64,000 bases of DNA. Origin: UKL13-3 sp943369665. GTDB taxonomy: Bacteria; Bacteroidota; Bacteroidia; UKL13-3. Location of the stretch: positions 806,001 through 870,000 of the forward strand of contig CALRNX020000001.1 in NCBI GenBank assembly GCA_943369665.1. Reading direction: 5' to 3'. Below are positions 16,016 through 25,930 of the stretch, piece by piece. The stretch's first letter is position 1. Every line of letters begins with the position of its first letter. A program made the translations under genes and the position numbers. The notes beneath the pieces were generated by a model, which did no database searches, was not told where the DNA came from, and saw only the letters and a list, made by a program, of their open reading frames with translations.

Positions 16016-17944
16016 ACACAAACACACTTTAACGCCCTGTCCCACCGCACTTTCAACTGTAATTGAACCTCCGTTCTGCTCAGCATATTCTTTACACAAC
16101 ATCAAACCCAATCCTGTTCCTTTTTCATTTTGTGTACCATAAGTTGTAAAATGTAACTGAGGATTGAATAGACTCGCAATTTTATCAGGATGAATACCAA
16201 TGCCATTGTCTTCAACACATATTTTCACCATATCCTGTGAAGGTCGTGAGGCAGAAATGATAATAGAACCACCCATATTGGTGAACTTTAAGGAATTACT
16301 AATGAGGTTACGTAATATTAGGTTCAAATGAGCAGGATCCATTTTCACTTTATAGGAATCTTGTAAAGTATGCATGAGTGTTATTTCTTTTTGCAAAGCA
16401 ACCAAACTATACAGTGCAATAATACGCTCAACATCTTCTCTCACATTCAATGTTTCAGGATGGGGTTGTATGCCGTTGATCTGGCTTTGCGACCATACCA
16501 GCAAATTATCAAGGGTAAGGTTTAAATTATCTACATTCCGTTTAATCCCCTTAAAATAACTCCTGAGTTCAGTAACCGTTTTATCATCTGCCTCTTCGGC
16601 CAGCGACAGCACACTGCTCAATGTTGAAATGGGAGCGCGCAAATCGTGCGAAATGATCGAAAATATTTTATCCTTCACCTTGTTATAACCTTCCAGTTCT
16701 GCTGTACGGTGGTTAATGATTGCCTCCTGGTTTTTGTTCACCTGTTTCAATTCACTCGAGAGCTCTTCAACTGCGATAAACGATTTGCTATAATTTTTGG
16801 CCAACACAATTGCCTGTACAAAAACATAAGCAAAAACAGCAAAAGGAGTTGCAAAAAAAGAATTGATAACTCCTTTTGCATAAAGGATATCATTGATGCC
16901 AAACAAAAACACGAACAAGTATCCTGCAGCAGCCCATTTTGCCAACTCATGTTCATTTAATACCATCGACTTCAAAACGATGAATAACAAAAACAACAAC
17001 TCCGAAAGGGCTAAATAATGAAAATAGGGAACAACATGTGAACCCCAGTAGGTATTCGAGAATAATACAAATACACACAATGCTGAACTAATGATGATGA
17101 AAACCCGGAGGATAAATTGATACCGTTTTACATTCAGTAGATGAAATAAAAACAGCCCTCCGGCAACGGGAATTAAAAAAATTGAGATCAACTCAATTTT
17201 AATCAACCAGGTCCACGACATTGGAATGTCAATTTGCCGGATCAATATTTCTTCAGTGCTTGCAACACGAACAGCTGCTATCAAACAAAGAAGTGAAAAA
17301 TACAATGCGGTCTTATCGGTTTGCTGAATCAAATAGTAACAAAAAAAATAAAAGAAGATTAACAGGAATGCCCCCACAATAAATGATTCGACAAACAAAT
17401 AACGATGATAGGAAAGCATCATTGGGTGTATTTCTCCTAATATTAATGACGTATTTAATCCACCCACTCGATAATGAAAACAAGACATTTCAATCGCAAT
17501 TTCCAGGGTATCTCCCATTGGTTCAAATGTAATAAGTTGTGGCTGATAGTCTTCAATACTCTGCTCACTGGTGACACCGAATTGCCCAACCCTTGTCATT
17601 AACTTACCGTTTACATATAAATTAAACGCACCTCCTTCTGTTGGTACTTTTAAACCAATCCTGTCATGAGGATTTTTCAACACCACATGTAAAACATAAA
17701 GCCCATAGCCCGTTTTAGCGTAACGCGATATTGGCCATTCACCGGGAACAATCAGTTTATCTGCAACAAGGGAATCTTTTTTAGATTGATAGGTATCGAA
17801 TAAGGTATTCCAATAAAAATCCCATTCACCATCTAATGAAGTAAAACGATTGGTAACATCCAATATCCTGAGCACCTTTTCATTTTGGTGGGCCAAGGAA
17901 CCAAATGAATAGATCAAACAGCATAAAAATAAGAATCTATTCAT
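15995..17944 (-). CDS. 7TMR-DISM sensor histidine kinase
   Basis: A 649-residue membrane histidine kinase. In order: a signal peptide; a jelly-roll extracellular sensor (about 30-165, with GLYVLHVVL and DRIGLKVPTEG typical of carbohydrate-binding 7TMR-DISM domains); seven membrane helices (about 180-385); a coiled coil (about 390-420); HisKA with the phosphorylated His near residue 432 in SIISHDLRAPIS; and the ATPase domain, with NLISNSLKF, DNGIGI and GTGLGL. It lacks a receiver domain, and no response regulator gene is beside it, so its partner is encoded elsewhere. The ligand is unknown; small sugars or similar ring compounds are suggested by the sensor type. Confidence 0.9.
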   Translation of the reverse strand: MNRFLFLCCLIYSFGSLAHQNEKVLRILDVTNRFTSLDGEWDFYWNTLFDTYQSKKDSLVADKLIVPGEWPISRYAKTGYGLYVLHVVLKNPHDRIGLKVPTEGGAFNLYVNGKLMTRVGQFGVTSEQSIEDYQPQLITFEPMGDTLEIAIEMSCFHYRVGGLNTSLILGEIHPMMLSYHRYLFVESFIVGAFLLIFFYFFCYYLIQQTDKTALYFSLLCLIAAVRVASTEEILIRQIDIPMSWTWLIKIELISIFLIPVAGGLFLFHLLNVKRYQFILRVFIIISSALCVFVLFSNTYWGSHVVPYFHYLALSELLFLLFIVLKSMVLNEHELAKWAAAGYLFVFLFGINDILYAKGVINSFFATPFAVFAYVFVQAIVLAKNYSKSFIAVEELSSELKQVNKNQEAIINHRTAELEGYNKVKDKIFSIISHDLRAPISTLSSVLSLAEEADDKTVTELRSYFKGIKRNVDNLNLTLDNLLVWSQSQINGIQPHPETLNVREDVERIIALYSLVALQKEITLMHTLQDSYKVKMDPAHLNLILRNLISNSLKFTNMGGSIIISASRPSQDMVKICVEDNGIGIHPDKIASLFNPQLHFTTYGTQNEKGTGLGLMLCKEYAEQNGGSITVESAVGQGVKVCLCLPSANH

Positions 17945-18097
17945 TTATCAATGTAATTGTCATCTTTGGCTGCAATATAGAATCTAATACGGTAAAATAA
18001 CAAATTCAATCTCAGACTTGTAACCATAAGTGTATAACTATTGTTATTCGTTACTATTCCTCTTTGTACTTTTATAAAAGTGAAACGCCAATTGGGT

Positions 18098-20341
18098 ATG
18101 AACAAAATTAACAACGAGAAAAAACTTCGCAAATCAATTGAAAATGTATTTGCCGCCAACCGCAAAAATGCTTTTAACTACAAACAGATAGCTGCCAAAC
18201 TTGATATTGAAAGTGGCGAAAAAAAAGAGGTTGTGATCAAACTACTCAAAATATTGGAGAAGGAAGGCATTATCGAAGAAATCGCACCCGGAAAATACAC
18301 CGCACTTTTTGTCCCTTCATTTGTTGAAGGAAGATTGCAAATGACCCAACGCGGTGCCGGATTTGTAATCCCAACAGAAGGAACAGGCGATATTTATATC
18401 GGCAACGAACATTTGAATACTGCCCTCAATGGTGATATGGTGAAAGTGAATGTATTCAACCGTGGTGGTGGATCAGAGAGGATTTCGGGAGAAATTGTTG
18501 AGATCATTAAGCGAAACAAACTCGAATTTGTAGGTGTTGTGCAACTTTCGTCAACTTATGCCTTTTTGGTTCCGGATGATGTAAGGATGTATGCTGATAT
18601 TTATATCCCGCTGCCAAAATTAAAAAAAGCTAAAAACGGAGACAAGGCCATTGGCAAAATAACATCCTGGAATGTTGAGGATAAAAACCCTTTCGGTGAA
18701 ATTGTAGAGGTATTAGGCCGACCGGGAGATCATGAAACAGAAATGCACGCCATCATTGCGGAGTTTGGCTTTGCTACAAAATTCCCGGAAGATGTAGAAA
18801 CGGAAGCAAATAAAATACCTGTTGCCATTACCAAAGAAGAAATTGCCAAACGAAAAGATTTTCGAAAAATCCTCACCTTTACCATTGACCCCGAAGACGC
18901 CAAAGATTTTGATGATGCGATTTCGTTTCAACAGGTCAAAGAGGGGGTATACGAAATTGGTGTGCATATTGCCGATGTTTCGCATTATGTTGTGCCGGGA
19001 ACCAAACTGGATGAAGAAGCGTTGCGCAGAGCAACATCGGTTTATTTGGTAGACAGAACCATTCCAATGCTACCCGAAAAGTTATCAAATGGTGTTTGTT
19101 CTCTTCGTCCCAACGAAGAAAAGCTAACCTTCAGTGCCGTGTTTACCATGAACGACAATGGTGATATTTTAAACCATTGGCTTGGCAAAACAGTTATATA
19201 CAGCGATAGAAGATTTGCATACGAAGAGGCTCAGGAACGTATTGAAACTGGTGAAGGAGATCTGGCCAAAGAAATTAATATCCTGAATGGTATTGCCAAA
19301 AAATTAAAAGAACGTAGGTTTAAAAATGGGGCTGTAAATTTTGAAACCGAAGAGGTGAAATTCAAACTTGACGAGAACTTTAAACCCATTGGGATATATA
19401 AAAAGGTGCGTAAAGATGCCCATAAATTGATTGAAGAGTTTATGTTGCTGGCCAACAGAACCGTTGCCGAAGATGTGCATGGTATGGGCAAGGGCGATAA
19501 AAAGAAAACAATGGTTTACCGTGTTCACGAGCACCCGAGTGATGAAAAGCTTAAAACCTTTTCCAATTTTGCCAACCGTTTTGGATACCGGATTCAAACA
19601 ACATCTGCCAAAGCCATTGCGCAATCTTTTAACGATTTGCTTACCGAAGTAGAAGGTAAACCCGAACAAAATATTATCCAGCAAATGGCCGTACGAAGTA
19701 TGATGAAAGCATACTACTCTACAAAAAAAACAAGTCATTACGGATTGGCTTTTGATTTCTATACACACTTCACCTCTCCTATTCGCAGGTATCCCGACCT
19801 GATGGCACACAGGCTATTATTTTCTTATTTAAACAAAGGGAAATCGGCAGACGAAGCGCAATACGAGGAAATGTGTAAGCAATCATCTGCTATGGAAATT
19901 CAGGCTGCCGATGCTGAACGGGCAAGTGTACGCTACAAACAGGTTGAATACATCAAAGATTTTATCGGAGAAGAATTTACAGGGATCATTTCAGGTGTTA
20001 CCGAATGGGGAATGTATGTTGAGATCACCGAATACAAATGTGAAGGCATGGTGCGCTTATCAAATCTTGCCGATGACTTTTATGAATATGACGAAGTAAA
20101 CCAATGGATCATTGGAAAACGGACCCACAAAAAATACCAATTGGGCGACCAGCTACAGGTTATCGTTAAAGGAGCCGATACAGTGAAACGCCAGGTAGAT
20201 TTAGATATTGCCGGAAATGCAGCAGTAGTTCGCGTGCAAAAAGCAATGAGACGCCAAGAAAAAGCCAAAGGCAAAAACAGGCACGAGGGAAGGAAAAATG
20301 GCGGACATAAAAGTGGCGGAAACAAAAAACGCAGACGATAA
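18098..20341 (+). CDS. rnr: ribonuclease R
   Basis: A 747-residue 3'-5' exoribonuclease of the RNB (RNase II) family, which degrades structured RNA in the cytoplasm. Domains in order: N-terminal winged-helix segment (KLRKSIENVF), cold-shock domains (about 70-220), the RNB catalytic core with the acidic DPEDAKDFDDA motif (about 265-275), an S1 domain (GIISGVTEWGMYVEI, about 645-720), and a Lys/Arg/Gly-rich tail. I chose ATG 18098 (MNKINNEKK); the frame is open to 18041. A possible -7-like TACTTTTA lies upstream of it, with a poor -33. Confidence 0.95.
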   Translation: MNKINNEKKLRKSIENVFAANRKNAFNYKQIAAKLDIESGEKKEVVIKLLKILEKEGIIEEIAPGKYTALFVPSFVEGRLQMTQRGAGFVIPTEGTGDIYIGNEHLNTALNGDMVKVNVFNRGGGSERISGEIVEIIKRNKLEFVGVVQLSSTYAFLVPDDVRMYADIYIPLPKLKKAKNGDKAIGKITSWNVEDKNPFGEIVEVLGRPGDHETEMHAIIAEFGFATKFPEDVETEANKIPVAITKEEIAKRKDFRKILTFTIDPEDAKDFDDAISFQQVKEGVYEIGVHIADVSHYVVPGTKLDEEALRRATSVYLVDRTIPMLPEKLSNGVCSLRPNEEKLTFSAVFTMNDNGDILNHWLGKTVIYSDRRFAYEEAQERIETGEGDLAKEINILNGIAKKLKERRFKNGAVNFETEEVKFKLDENFKPIGIYKKVRKDAHKLIEEFMLLANRTVAEDVHGMGKGDKKKTMVYRVHEHPSDEKLKTFSNFANRFGYRIQTTSAKAIAQSFNDLLTEVEGKPEQNIIQQMAVRSMMKAYYSTKKTSHYGLAFDFYTHFTSPIRRYPDLMAHRLLFSYLNKGKSADEAQYEEMCKQSSAMEIQAADAERASVRYKQVEYIKDFIGEEFTGIISGVTEWGMYVEITEYKCEGMVRLSNLADDFYEYDEVNQWIIGKRTHKKYQLGDQLQVIVKGADTVKRQVDLDIAGNAAVVRVQKAMRRQEKAKGKNRHEGRKNGGHKSGGNKKRRR

Positions 20342-20371
20342 CAAGGTCAGAGTTCACGACCGTATAACAAC

Positions 20372-21340
20372 ATGCCATATATTCAACCTTCTTCATTTAA
20401 AGGTAATCGGTTAACCAGGGGAAAACATATCGACACCATTGTTCCGGCTTTGTTTCGAAACGTAAAAGTGAACTACCAACGGGAACGGTTGGAACTGCCG
20501 GACGGTGATTTTGTAGACCTGGATTGGATAACCCATAACCATAAAAAGGTGCTTATATTGTTTCATGGTTTGGAAGGCAGTTCCCATTCCCAATACATTA
20601 AAGGAATGGCTTCTTATTTCAGCAACCGGGGATGGGATATCTGTGCCATGAACTTCAGAAGCTGCAGTGGCCAAATGAACCGACTGGCAAAAAGTTACCA
20701 CAGCGGGGCTACCGAAGATATTGCGTTTGTTATTCAACACCTGGTTTCGTTTTCAAGATACGATACGCTAATTGCCGGAGGTTTTAGCCTAGGAGGAAAC
20801 GTGCTGCTCAAATATTTAGGTGAGCAAAAATTTGAGTACCCGGCTTCTCTTAAAGCCGCTTTTGCTTTCTCTGTACCCGTTGACCTTGCAGCATCTGCCA
20901 TCGAAATGGCAAAGTTTCAAAACACCTTGTACATGAAACGTTTTCTCAAAACCTTACAGTACAAAATGACGTATAAAGCATCTCAATTTCCCGAAAACAT
21001 CAACCTTTCCGGAATCCATAAAATGAAAACGTTCATTGAGTTTGATGATCAGTTTACTGCCCCTATCAATGGTTTTAAAGACGCTTCCGATTATTATGCT
21101 CAGTGCAATGCTTTGCCGTTCTTACCCCATATTTCCATTCCAACTTTATTGGTGAATGCACAAAACGATCCTTTTCTTACTCAATCCTGTTTCCCTAAAA
21201 AATTGGCTTTGGAACACCCTTATGTTTATTTGGAAACACCTTCTTATGGCGGACATGTTGGCTTCTCAGAAAACCTACCCAACAAAACCTATTGGAGCGA
21301 AGCGCGTGCTTACGCCTTTATTTCAACATTTTGCAACTAG
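20372..21340 (+). CDS. alpha/beta hydrolase, YheT family
   Basis: A 322-residue alpha/beta-hydrolase of the YheT-like group, predicted esterase or acyltransferase of unknown substrate. The nucleophile elbow is GGFSLGGN (Ser in G-x-S-x-G), followed by an NDPF acid segment and the catalytic His in YGGHVGF. The oxyanion-hole segment is FHGLEGSS. It begins 31 bases after rnr on the same strand and may share its transcript. Confidence 0.88.
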   Translation: MPYIQPSSFKGNRLTRGKHIDTIVPALFRNVKVNYQRERLELPDGDFVDLDWITHNHKKVLILFHGLEGSSHSQYIKGMASYFSNRGWDICAMNFRSCSGQMNRLAKSYHSGATEDIAFVIQHLVSFSRYDTLIAGGFSLGGNVLLKYLGEQKFEYPASLKAAFAFSVPVDLAASAIEMAKFQNTLYMKRFLKTLQYKMTYKASQFPENINLSGIHKMKTFIEFDDQFTAPINGFKDASDYYAQCNALPFLPHISIPTLLVNAQNDPFLTQSCFPKKLALEHPYVYLETPSYGGHVGFSENLPNKTYWSEARAYAFISTFCN

Positions 21341-21453
21341 TATAAGTTGATTCGCAAAAATAAACTTAATGGTTATATTCGCCAGCTTTCAAAATAAAGG
21401 GACACCAACTAACACAGTAAAAAAAATTGAAAACGAATACCCATATTGCATCC

Positions 21454-21843
21454 ATGAAACTAGTATTACTTCTTACCACTATGATAATAAGCAATCTCAC
21501 TTTTGCCCAAAAAGGAGGTGCTTTAAAAGGATATGATAAAATTGGCCCTTACAATAAAAAAGGATGGGCACGAGTTGAAAAAGGCGGTAAGGTTGGGTAT
21601 ATCGACATGTCGGGAACTGAAGTCATCGAGTGTATTTATGATGAAGTGTATCCTTTCGAAAAAGGTAGAGCCAAAATTGTGAAAAATGGTAAATACGGGT
21701 TGGTGCGTGAAACAGGCGAAGTATATGTAGAACCCAAGTATGATTATATTGGCCCGTTTGTGAATGGCCTCGCTATTATCAGTCTCAAAAACAAAAGAGG
21801 CTTGTTGAATGAAGCCGGGGAAGAAGTTGTGGAAGTCGAATAA
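21454..21843 (+). CDS. WG-repeat protein, exported
   Basis: A 129-residue protein with a signal peptide (cleavage after NLTFAQ) and about three WG repeats of the form K-x-G-(Y/L/W)-(I/V), visible as KKGWARV, GKVGYIDMSGTEVIE, KNGKYGLVRETGEVYVEPKYD and NKRGLLNEAGEEVV. WG repeats are beta-rich and thought to serve protein binding; no enzymatic role. I chose 21454 for the signal; the frame opens at 21427. Its function is unknown. Confidence 0.78.
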   Translation: MKLVLLLTTMIISNLTFAQKGGALKGYDKIGPYNKKGWARVEKGGKVGYIDMSGTEVIECIYDEVYPFEKGRAKIVKNGKYGLVRETGEVYVEPKYDYIGPFVNGLAIISLKNKRGLLNEAGEEVVEVE

Positions 21844-21957
21844 CAGAAAGTACTTTTCTTCAAAGTATTAACAAGCTTACTTCACCCTTGGCATTTATCC
21901 CAACTCTTTACAAAATCTTTATACCGTTATCGCTAATATTGTTGCAAAGATTTCCTC

Positions 21958-23031
21958 TTGACAATACTTAGCCGAAATATAAACAGCACATATCAATATG
22001 TATTCAGCATATTGATCGTTGCCGCTATCTCTGTCATTGGCTTTTACAGTTCTAAATTGATCAATTATCAAATTGTTGCACTGTTATTGTTAATGGTGGT
22101 TTCACTAACCGCAACCGTATTTCACATTAAACCCGTTTTGTTGTCGGCAACCCTGAGTGCTTTGGTATTAAATTACTTTTTTATCCCTCCCGTTTTTACG
22201 TTTCATATTGCAACTTCAGAAGACATTTTACTTTTTGCTATTTATTTTATAGTTGCATTAGTGGGCGTTGCACTATCCTATAAAATAAGGCAGGCCGAAA
22301 AAATTGCACGCGATAAGGAAGAAAAAGAAAACACGATTAAGCTTTATAACACACTCTTAAACTCGCTTTCTCATGAACTACGCACTCCGATCGCAACCAT
22401 TGTCGGGTCGGTTGATACGCTAAAAGAAAACAATCAAAACTTATCTCCCGAAAACCAACAGATATTGCTGAATGAAATTGACACGGCCAGTATGCGTTTA
22501 AACGCACAAGTAGAAAATCTATTGAACATGAGTCGTCTGGAATCGGGCATTTTAAAATTGAACTTAGATTGGTGTGATGTAAACGAACTGATTCATGCTG
22601 TCATGCAAAAATTACACGAACCTACACATCAGCTTATGTTTGAAAGCAATAATACCCTACCGTTATTTAAACTGGATGCCGGGTTAATGGAACAGGTATT
22701 GTTGAATATTGTTCACAATGCTATTCTATACACCCCGCCAAACAGTATCATCAACCTGAAAGCTTTGCTGGTAGATGAAAAATGTACCCTCATTATTGCT
22801 GATAATGGGAATGGATTTCCCGAAAATGAAATAAAGCATGTATTCGACAAATTTTACCGCCTACCCCACACAAAAGCCGGTGGAACTGGCCTTGGCTTAT
22901 CAATAGCCAAAGGATTTGTAGAAGCGCACAATGGACAAATACAACTGGAAAGCACAGCAAAGCAAGGTGCAATATTTACCATTACCATTCCCGCTCAAAC
23001 ATCTTTCATTAATAACTTAAAACATGAGTAG
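21958..23031 (+). CDS. KdpD-like sensor histidine kinase lacking the N-terminal cytoplasmic domains
   Basis: A 357-residue histidine kinase matching the C-terminal half of KdpD: a DUF4118 membrane module (about 12-110, four helices), HisKA with LNSLSHELRTPIA (His near residue 138), and the ATPase domain with DNGNGFPE and GTGLGLSIA. The N-terminal KdpD domain (with its ATP-binding motifs) and the Usp domain of full KdpD are absent from this gene and from the window. Translation seems to begin at TTG 21958, since no ATG/GTG fits ahead of the first membrane helix. It overlaps the next gene (kdpE-like) by 8 bases, so the pair is translated together. Confidence 0.87.
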   Translation: MTILSRNINSTYQYVFSILIVAAISVIGFYSSKLINYQIVALLLLMVVSLTATVFHIKPVLLSATLSALVLNYFFIPPVFTFHIATSEDILLFAIYFIVALVGVALSYKIRQAEKIARDKEEKENTIKLYNTLLNSLSHELRTPIATIVGSVDTLKENNQNLSPENQQILLNEIDTASMRLNAQVENLLNMSRLESGILKLNLDWCDVNELIHAVMQKLHEPTHQLMFESNNTLPLFKLDAGLMEQVLLNIVHNAILYTPPNSIINLKALLVDEKCTLIIADNGNGFPENEIKHVFDKFYRLPHTKAGGTGLGLSIAKGFVEAHNGQIQLESTAKQGAIFTITIPAQTSFINNLKHE

Positions 23032-23701
23032 AGTTGAAATTCTGGTTATTGACGATGAACCTCAAATACGAAAACTGCTGGAAATTAATTTGGAGAGCAA
23101 TGGTTACAAAGTGATACAGGCCAGCACAGCTAAAGAAGGAATGATCCTTGCTGCCAATCATCCGCCCGAACTAATCTTATTAGATATAGGACTCCCCGAT
23201 GCAAGCGGACACGATGTTTTAAAAGAATTGCGCATTTGGTACAACAAACCCATCATCATGTTATCGGTGCAGAACAGTGAAAGCGATATTGTTAACGCAC
23301 TTGATAACGGTGCCACCGATTATCTTAGTAAACCCTTTCGAACGGGAGAGTTGTTAGCACGCATTCGTTCATCGATACGCAGCAGCAACAAAGCCGATAC
23401 ATCAAGCACCATCGTTATCGGAAACCTGCATATCGACCTTGTTTCCAGAACCGTTAAACTCGATGGTGAACCCATTAAGCTCACCGCAACCGAATACAAT
23501 TTGATTGTATTGTTCTCCAAAAATGAAGGTCGTGTGTTAACACACCAGTTTATCCTCAAAGAAATATGGGGAGTGGGTTACCAGACGGAAACACAATACT
23601 TACGAGTTTTTGTTGGGACACTTCGTAAAAAAATCGAGGAAAATCCTAATCAACCCAAACATATCATTACAGAAAATGGTGTGGGCTATCGGTTTGTTTA
23701 A
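23024..23701 (+). CDS. kdpE: OmpR/KdpE-type response regulator
   Basis: A 225-residue response regulator. The receiver has the acidic pair DDE near the start, the phospho-Asp in LILLDIGLPD and the Lys in YLSKPF; the output domain is an OmpR-type winged helix (LTATEYNLIVLFSKNEG...HQFILKEIWG). The best match among OmpR types is KdpE. With the KdpD-like kinase it forms a two-component system; since Kup and a porin follow on the same strand, these may be its targets. The ATG overlaps the kinase stop. Confidence 0.88.
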   Translation: MSRVEILVIDDEPQIRKLLEINLESNGYKVIQASTAKEGMILAANHPPELILLDIGLPDASGHDVLKELRIWYNKPIIMLSVQNSESDIVNALDNGATDYLSKPFRTGELLARIRSSIRSSNKADTSSTIVIGNLHIDLVSRTVKLDGEPIKLTATEYNLIVLFSKNEGRVLTHQFILKEIWGVGYQTETQYLRVFVGTLRKKIEENPNQPKHIITENGVGYRFV

Positions 23702-23713
23702 ACATGGGTAGTT

Positions 23714-23729
23714 GAACGAAGCCGAAACC
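23714..23729 (+). repeat. short dispersed motif, copy 1
   Basis: GAACGAAGCCGAAACC here and GAGCGAAGCCGAAACC at 37904-37919 match at 15 of 16 bases; both lie in gaps right after genes. Two copies only, so this may be chance or part of a genome-wide repeat. Confidence 0.4.
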
Positions 23730-23825
23730 TCCTGCATTCTTTATACTTTCTTTATGCCATCCCACCATAGTTTTATACCTTACCAATAACCATCACACGA
23801 CCTTTGTTTCATCAAATTATAAAAG

Positions 23826-25781
23826 ATGGAACCCGAAAAGATCAGTACACAAAAAAAGGTAACAGCCGCTTCCTTACTTGTTGCATTAGGTATCATTTAT
23901 GGTGATATCGGCACAAGTCCTTTATATGTTTTAAAAGCCGTAATTGGAAACAAACCCATTGATGAAATCCTCGTATTCGGAGGTGTATCATGTATCTTTT
24001 GGACCTTGGTTTTTCAAACCACCATTAAATATATCTGGTTAACCCTCAAAGCCGACAACCAGGGAGAAGGTGGTATTTTTTCGCTTTATGCATTGGTGCG
24101 CAGGTATGGCAAACACCTGGTGATTCCTACCATTTTGGGTGCCACAGCCCTGCTTGCCGATGGGATCATCACTCCTCCTATTTCTGTGGCTTCAGCAGTT
24201 GAAGGGTTAACAATGATTGAAGGGTTTGAACAAATTCCTACCGTTCCGATCGTCATTGTGATACTCTCTGCACTCTTTTTCTTTCAACGGTTTGGTACAC
24301 AAAAAGTGGGCAGCATTTTTGGCCCGGTAATGGCCATTTGGTTTGTCATGCTGTTTGTGATCGGCTTATCACAAATTGTTCATTTCCCATCCGTGATCAA
24401 AAGTTTGAATCCCTATTATGGTTATAAACTCCTGGTAGAATATCCCGCAGGATTTTGGATCTTAGGTGCTGTATTCCTGGCAACAACCGGAGCGGAAGCC
24501 TTATACTCCGACTTGGGGCATTGTGGTAGGCAAAACATCCGCATTACCTGGGGTTTTGTGAAAACATGCCTGGTGGTAAACTATTTGGGGCAAGCAGCCT
24601 GGTTACTCCATCATGGCGAAACGCTTTTAAACCAACGCAATCCGTTCTTCGAAATGATGCCCCAATGGTTTTTGCTACCTGGGATCATTATTGCAACATG
24701 TGCAACCATTATTGCTTCGCAAGCCCTTATCAGCGGTAGCTATACGTTGATCAGCGAGGCAATGAATCTGAATTTCTGGCCACGCGTTGCAGTGCGTCAA
24801 CCAACCGAAACCAAAGGACAAATTTATATTCCCAGTGTCAATAACTTATTATGGGCCGGTTGTATCCTGATGATCTTATACTTCAAATCATCTACACATA
24901 TGGAAGCCGCTTATGGTTTCTCCATCACCCTGGCAATGATGATGACCACCATTTTACTGAGTTACTTTTTGTTGTATAAACTTAAATGGAATACCATTTT
25001 AGTAATAGGGTTATTAGTGCTTTTTGCAACGGTCGAAATTTCTTTCTTCACCGCCAATGCTGCAAAAATTAAAGAACGATGGATGTTCCTGTTTTTTGAA
25101 TTGTTCATTTTTATGACCATGTATATCTGGTATTATGCCAGAAAAATAAACAACAGCCTAACCAAGTTTGTTGACCTGGGAAAATATGTATCGCAAATAA
25201 AATTGTTAAGTGAAGATGATAGCATCCCCAAATTTTCAACCCACTTAATCTACCTCACCAAAGCCAACAACCGACATGAAATAGAGGAGAAAATTATCAA
25301 TTCTATTTTTTCTAAAAAGCCTAAACGTGCCGATGTATACTGGTTTGTTCATATTCATCGAACAGAAAATCCGTATACACTTTCATACGATGTTTCGGAA
25401 TTGGTGGATGATAAAATCATCAAAATAAATATCAATGTCGGGTTTAGGGTTCAGCCCAAAACAGAACTCTACTTTAAAAAAATTGTGCAGGACCTGGTGA
25501 CGAATAAAGAACTTAACCTCCATATTCGTCCTGATGGATCTACCAGATATAATAATGAACCCGATTTTAAATTCGTGGTTATTGAGAAATATTTATCTGT
25601 TGAAAACGAGTTTGCACTTAGAGATGGACTATTGCTTAATTCTTATTTTCTCCTCAAACGATTTGGCCAAAGTGATGAAAAAGCTTTTGGTCTCGACAAA
25701 AGCGATGTGATCATTGAACATACACCATTGATTTACCAACGGATTAACAATATTCAACTGGTAAGGAATACAAGATCATGA
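23826..25781 (+). CDS. kup: KUP-family potassium uptake protein
   Basis: A 651-residue K+/H+ symporter. The family opening LGIIYGDIGTSPLYVLK is at about residues 20-36, DNQGEGGIFSLYAL is at about 76-89 and GAEALYSDLGHCG at about 220. About 12 membrane helices are followed from residue ~440 by a cytoplasmic domain. The usual length is 600-650. It lies 124 bases after kdpE and is the likely transporter of this potassium module; KdpFABC is not in the window. Confidence 0.95.
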   Translation: MEPEKISTQKKVTAASLLVALGIIYGDIGTSPLYVLKAVIGNKPIDEILVFGGVSCIFWTLVFQTTIKYIWLTLKADNQGEGGIFSLYALVRRYGKHLVIPTILGATALLADGIITPPISVASAVEGLTMIEGFEQIPTVPIVIVILSALFFFQRFGTQKVGSIFGPVMAIWFVMLFVIGLSQIVHFPSVIKSLNPYYGYKLLVEYPAGFWILGAVFLATTGAEALYSDLGHCGRQNIRITWGFVKTCLVVNYLGQAAWLLHHGETLLNQRNPFFEMMPQWFLLPGIIIATCATIIASQALISGSYTLISEAMNLNFWPRVAVRQPTETKGQIYIPSVNNLLWAGCILMILYFKSSTHMEAAYGFSITLAMMMTTILLSYFLLYKLKWNTILVIGLLVLFATVEISFFTANAAKIKERWMFLFFELFIFMTMYIWYYARKINNSLTKFVDLGKYVSQIKLLSEDDSIPKFSTHLIYLTKANNRHEIEEKIINSIFSKKPKRADVYWFVHIHRTENPYTLSYDVSELVDDKIIKININVGFRVQPKTELYFKKIVQDLVTNKELNLHIRPDGSTRYNNEPDFKFVVIEKYLSVENEFALRDGLLLNSYFLLKRFGQSDEKAFGLDKSDVIIEHTPLIYQRINNIQLVRNTRS

Positions 25782-25930
25782 AAAAGAACCGAACAATGCG
25801 AACCAAAAACAAACCCGTTGAGCCGAGCCATCCTGACACCTGCACGTCAATGCAGAAAACATTAATACAACATTATTTATCAAAACCAATACAATCATTT
25901 AAAACATCCAATCCTCATGGAAAAAATTAG
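25778..25930 (+). CDS. possible 50-residue reading frame between kup and the porin gene
   Basis: An ATG overlaps the kup stop (ATGA at 25778-25781) and the frame runs 50 codons, ending 14 bases into the porin gene. The product is basic and hydrophilic (starts MKKNRTMRTKNK) and matches nothing I know. It could carry ribosomes from kup to the porin start rather than make a useful protein, or be chance. Confidence 0.2.
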   Translation: MKKNRTMRTKNKPVEPSHPDTCTSMQKTLIQHYLSKPIQSFKTSNPHGKN

